Shown here: piece after piece, positions 60,001 to 64,000 of the stretch | Numbering within the stretch: position 1 is the stretch's first letter | Layout: the number at the start of each line of letters is the position of its first letter | Assembly: GCA_013399895.1 (NCBI GenBank) | Contig: VXBA01006146.1 | Coordinates: forward strand, 311,263 to 375,262 | Length of the DNA stretch: 64,000 nt | Direction of reading: 5' to 3' | From: Serilophus lunatus | Taxonomy: Eukaryota; Chordata; Aves; Passeriformes; Eurylaimidae | Made by a program: the position numbers and the translations under genes | The notes under the pieces: model-generated | What the model was told of the DNA's origin: nothing | The model's input: only the letters and a program-made list of their open reading frames with translations | Database searches by the model: none

Positions 60001-63000
60001 AAAGTCAGACCTTCATATAATGATGACAATACATCTTGTCTACATCAAAAGTGATCTGGCTGGCGTATTTTAGTCTTATTATCTTCACGTGTGGCTACAA
60101 AGTTTGTATTTAAGTCCAAAAATGTGAAGAAAAAACCCAGCAAAACTAAGTAATTGCAGAAAGAGTCATTTTCCAATGCAGAAACACCAAATCCTCTATT
60201 TGTCTTACATATATAAATAGCACTTATGCTCTGTGGAAAGATTGTTCAAAGGCTAGGAAGTAACCCTAAATTTTGGAAAATAAAGTCATCTGTTCCAGCC
60301 TCAGAGCCCTGGCACATCACCTGGCCTTCTGACTCTGCAGTTCCTCATCTACCAGGACAATGATATTCCCCTGCTTAGCAGGACTGCTGGCTGCTCAAGT
60401 CAAGCATGACAGGGGAGTGCAACCATCATAACACAAAGCACAGGATGAGATTATTCCAAGTTAAGCTGCTTGAAATGCAACATTCGTGACATGGGAGATA
60501 CTGCTGCAAGCAAATCCCTATGCAAATGAATTCATGATGCAAGTAATGCAAGTTGAGCCTAAACACAAAATCAAATTCTATTACAGCGTAGCATTTTAGA
60601 TACATTCAGAGGTTCCTAGAAAATATTGGCCAAAACAATGTTTAGGGAAAAACAAAGTTGCCATCTCTAAAATTGACTTGGGTTATATGTATGAAATAAC
60701 CTGACAAAATACCATTTTCAAAAAAATAGAACAAAAATGTTTATGAAAAACAGCTGTATTTTTGTTTAAAAACATTTTCTTTTAAAATTAATGTTTTAAA
60801 AAGGTAATGTAAATCCAAAGACTTTTTGAAAGCTGTGAAAAGGATATTTATTTGGAAAATTCAGAACTGTTCAGAACTGTTTCAGTTCAGGGCAATGCAC
60901 TCTTTTAATACTTGCTACTTGACATAATCCAATCCAATTTCCTCTCTCATCAGTAAGATATTAATGTGTTGCTGGACTGTTGGAATATGATTCCCGCTGT
61001 TAACATGGACAGTTAGCAAACAACAGTAGAAGCAGCAAGAATTTTCTCCTGTCCCACAGACAAGTGGAAGGTTTAAGGAAGCTCTGAAGTCACAGGTTAA
61101 AGAAAGAAACCCCACCAGAGTGAGAATTGCAGCACACCGAGAGGTAATTTGCACAAACAGGCCAGACAGAAACAGATGGGATGCGGGAAAGCGGGAGAAT
61201 GTTGACTGATGACACCTGACTGCCAGATGATCCTGCAGGTCTGAGGGCTGGCACGGCTCCTGAAACGGTGCCAGCAGCCACTTGGAACTGCCCTTTCCCC
61301 TCTCACGGTGCATTAAGCAGACTCACCTTGGTCCCCTGCACTGCACACCCTCAGGAAGCACATTGCCCTGCTACCCCCAGCTGATGGAGGAAATGTGTAA
61401 ATGATTGCTGTGGGTGATTTCACAGGGGCATACAGTTTCAGTGGATTTTCTGTCACGTATCCTGTTCTGGTATCTCTGTAATACAAACTTTACTTTGGGA
61501 TGGAAGGAATGCATCAGCAAAGCACCAGGATATATGGTGTTATCTTCAGGTCTCATTTATGGGCTCAGAAAGGTTTCTTTAAAGGATATCAAGTGACTGC
61601 TGGTTTTGCACCTTTTTCATGGGCCCCTGATACAGCACATCATGCCAAGACATGGAGACAACAGGCTCCACTCCACTGGTACCCCTGGCTCCCACTCAGA
61701 GAGAGAGGCAATTACACATAGAGAGTGGAGAGTTTTGGGGGTTTTTTTAAGATAGATCTGGATGTGGGACACAGTCAATAGCTCTTCTGGTAATGGACAT
61801 CTTCTAGGTTTGATATCATACGTATGGACCACACCTTTCATCTGAAACAGCTTCTGACGAGCATCTCCTTTCCCTTTCAACAGCTTAGTTCTACCTTGTA
61901 CCACTGGATTGTACAGAAGAACTTGGAATCTAACTAGTCATGAAAACTAAACTCTATTCAAATACAGGAACATTCTTTAAAGCCCTTTTGCAAATGGCCT
62001 TGCAGAGTGTCCCAAAGACTCTTATATAGGTTTAGAATAGGTTTTGGTGGGGCACATGCACACTGCAGTATTCTGCAAAATTAGGGGGGGTCCTAACTAT
62101 AAACATATATATATAAAAAATATCAGTGCCTTGGCTCTTGTTTTCTTTTGTAGTTATCCAAGCAGGACAATTTCTGTTTTAAAATGCAATGTTGAATGAA
62201 AGGTACTTACTCAGAGAAAAAGCATTTTAATTTATGGGTAGACAGAGAAAGAAATACAGTTTTTATTTTTGAACTTCAGCAACCTAAAAATAGCCAAATA
62301 TATATATTTCTAGAATAATAATTAAAAACCCCCACACTTTTGGCTGAGACTTTTTATGCCAAGTCACAGTCCTGTGAAATATTTTGGTTGAGTTATAAAC
62401 CTCAAAAATATGTGCTTATAATGGAAATCCTGAAAGACCTTAGTAGGTGCTCCTATAATATCTTAAATTTGATTTAGGAGTGTTTTTCAATAATGCTTTC
62501 CCAAGCCAGTCAGTTGGGCATTGCTAAGAATAACCTAATGTTGTGTGTGTGCCATGTTCCCCTGGTGCAGATCAGTGTGTTTGATGAGAATGCTGGTGCA
62601 TCGAGGCAAAGCCTCCAGAGCTTCTACAGCCCACAGCTATCAGGAGCCCAAGATCAGAGACCCAATAAATGTTAGGGCAAAGTGCATCTTTCATTTAACA
62701 CAACAGTAAGTTGTCTGTCTGTGCAATAAATTGCACCTTTCTCTGCCTTACATGTGATTTGTAAATGGCTAAAAATTCTGCTTTGCTTTTTTTTTTTCTA
62801 ATAACTATGAATCACTGAACTGTTTTTGGGAACTCTGAATTTTTTGGGAGACGGGAAAAACAAGCCTAGAATTAGGGGAATTAGATTAAGACTGGAGAAA
62901 AAACAATTGCTGCCAAGCTGAATTAGCATGCCTGCTCCCAGGACCCCAGGCAAAATGAAGGGCACAGCTCACTAAGAACATGAGCCTTAGTCTGCAGGAA

Positions 63001-64000
63001 CGAAATCCAACCACACCTGTGTTAGTAGTTCCAACCTTAGTTTAGTCCTCTGGTACCTGCTTTGTCCCAGATTTCCTTTGTGTCCTTGTCATCACCTGCA
63101 CCCTTCACGTTATCCCCCTGCAAATTAAGCTGTCAGAGAGCTTCAAGGTTAGCCTACGCTTGTCTTCTTGTCAGTGGAGAGAGGCAATCACCTTCAAAGG
63201 TTGAGTCATTCCACCCACCTCTAGAACTAATGACCAAATATATATAACACACACACTGCAGACCACAAAGAACTCAAATACTGAGGTTATTAGAGCATGC
63301 AAAATAGTCTTCGAGAATCAGAGGTCAGAGCACAAAGCTGGGAGTAAGGTGTCTCTGCACTTTTTATAATAATCAGTCTTACATTTTTGTTCCCATGGTT
63401 CTGATGCAATCTTTCAGACTCCTATATCTCTCCCTCACAAACTACAACAGCCCATGGGGTTCATGCAGTCATCAGTTAGCTGGTATTAAAACCCTCAAAA
63501 CCAAGTGCATCATTATGAGAAAAATGAAGAAACTGAGGTCCTTTCCAAACCCTGCAGTGAGACATGACAGGCAGGTACCAGCTAGAGGGAGCCAAGCAGC
63601 CAGGGAATGCAAGTGAAGGAGGAATGGTGACACTGGAGAAAGAGCAACAGGAAACAGAGGTTGACACAAAGCACTGCAAAACTAGGGGAAAGACAGAAGC
63701 AAAGAAAGAGAGAAAAAAGTACAGAGGAGGAAAGACTCTGAATTTGGTGAGAAGGCAGTCTTAGATGAAAGGAGAGAGAAATGAGAAATACTTGTTCAGC
63801 ATTTAAGTTGAATTTTTTTGTGTGCATTCTTTCATTTTAATGCTTTTCATATGAAACTTCTGTAGACTACTAGGTTTGGTAGAAAAGATGAAGTTAATAA
63901 ACCAATTCAATCCCCAGAAGAAATGACTAGTGAAGAAAGGAGGTGGAAGCTGAGTGAAATTCTCTATTAAGAAGTACACAACTACGCAGGAAAACGTGGA
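60001..64000 (-). other. ERBB4: ERBB4 intron 20, right-edge span
   Basis: The last 4 kb show no recognisable exon. Exon 20, which should encode the region around VEFMDEALIM and the hinge, was specifically looked for and is absent, so the intron continues beyond the window. It contains a 10-bp direct repeat at 60860-60879 and short TA runs near 62105 and 62300. Confidence 0.78.

Noticed and set aside
60250..60420. Possible further CR1 remnant
   Set aside because: Only a short phrase (CATCTGTTCCAGCCTCAGAG) resembles a CR1 3' end; the order of later segments does not follow.
10681..64000. ERBB4 exon 20 or earlier exons
   Set aside because: The exon 20 protein (region with VEFMDEALIM and CLLEYVHEHK) was looked for among the minus-strand translations and is not present.

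Overview
The window is vertebrate genomic DNA, most likely from a bird. It carries the 3' kinase-domain part of one gene, ERBB4 (HER4, the neuregulin-receptor tyrosine kinase), on the minus strand. Five consecutive coding exons are visible, each bounded by AG acceptors and GT donors and each encoding protein that matches ERBB4 as I know it almost residue for residue. Matching to human numbering by the HRD aspartate (Asp843), they are exons 21 (10525-10680), 22 (7776-7851), 23 (5702-5848), 24 (3706-3803) and 25 (775-945). Their lengths of 156, 76, 147, 98 and 171 bp and their phases join without a break. Together they encode residues 830 to 1045: catalytic loop, activation loop, kinase C-lobe and the start of the cytoplasmic tail up to the CYT-1/CYT-2 splice switch.

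The avian assignment rests on interspersed repeats. Five clear CR1 LINE fragments are present (1306-1730, 9025-9260, 11880-12460, 33474-33885, 41100-41489), with one weaker fragment at about 54478-54540 and one older CR1-like stretch at about 59610-60000. At 44106-44210 there is a short element with a CR1-type tail next to a tRNA-Ile-like head. That is the architecture of the passerine TguSINE1 family, so a passerine or close relative is the best guess. No Alu, L1 or other mammal-type repeats were recognised.

Layout on the plus strand: 1-774 is the start of intron 25. From 775 to 10680 the five exons are separated by short introns of 1.9 to 2.8 kb. From 10681 to 64000 everything is intron 20, more than 53 kb, whose upstream exon (exon 20, kinase N-lobe/hinge region) lies beyond the right edge. 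The intron holds the CR1 copies, the SINE, a roughly 59-bp minisatellite, a 32-bp duplication, a 14-bp perfect inverted repeat, a short palindrome, and otherwise AT-rich sequence in which I see no second gene.

I found no undescribed multi-gene system. The open reading frames in the introns are short, lack recognisable domains, and look like chance or antisense-of-repeat frames. The observations worth checking are regulatory or structural: the tRNA-Ile/CR1 SINE and its tail-sharing LINE partner, the inverted repeat at 36487-36552, the G-quadruplex/C-rich tract 136 bp upstream of exon 23, the weak exon 22 donor, and the repeat-poor spans of intron 20.
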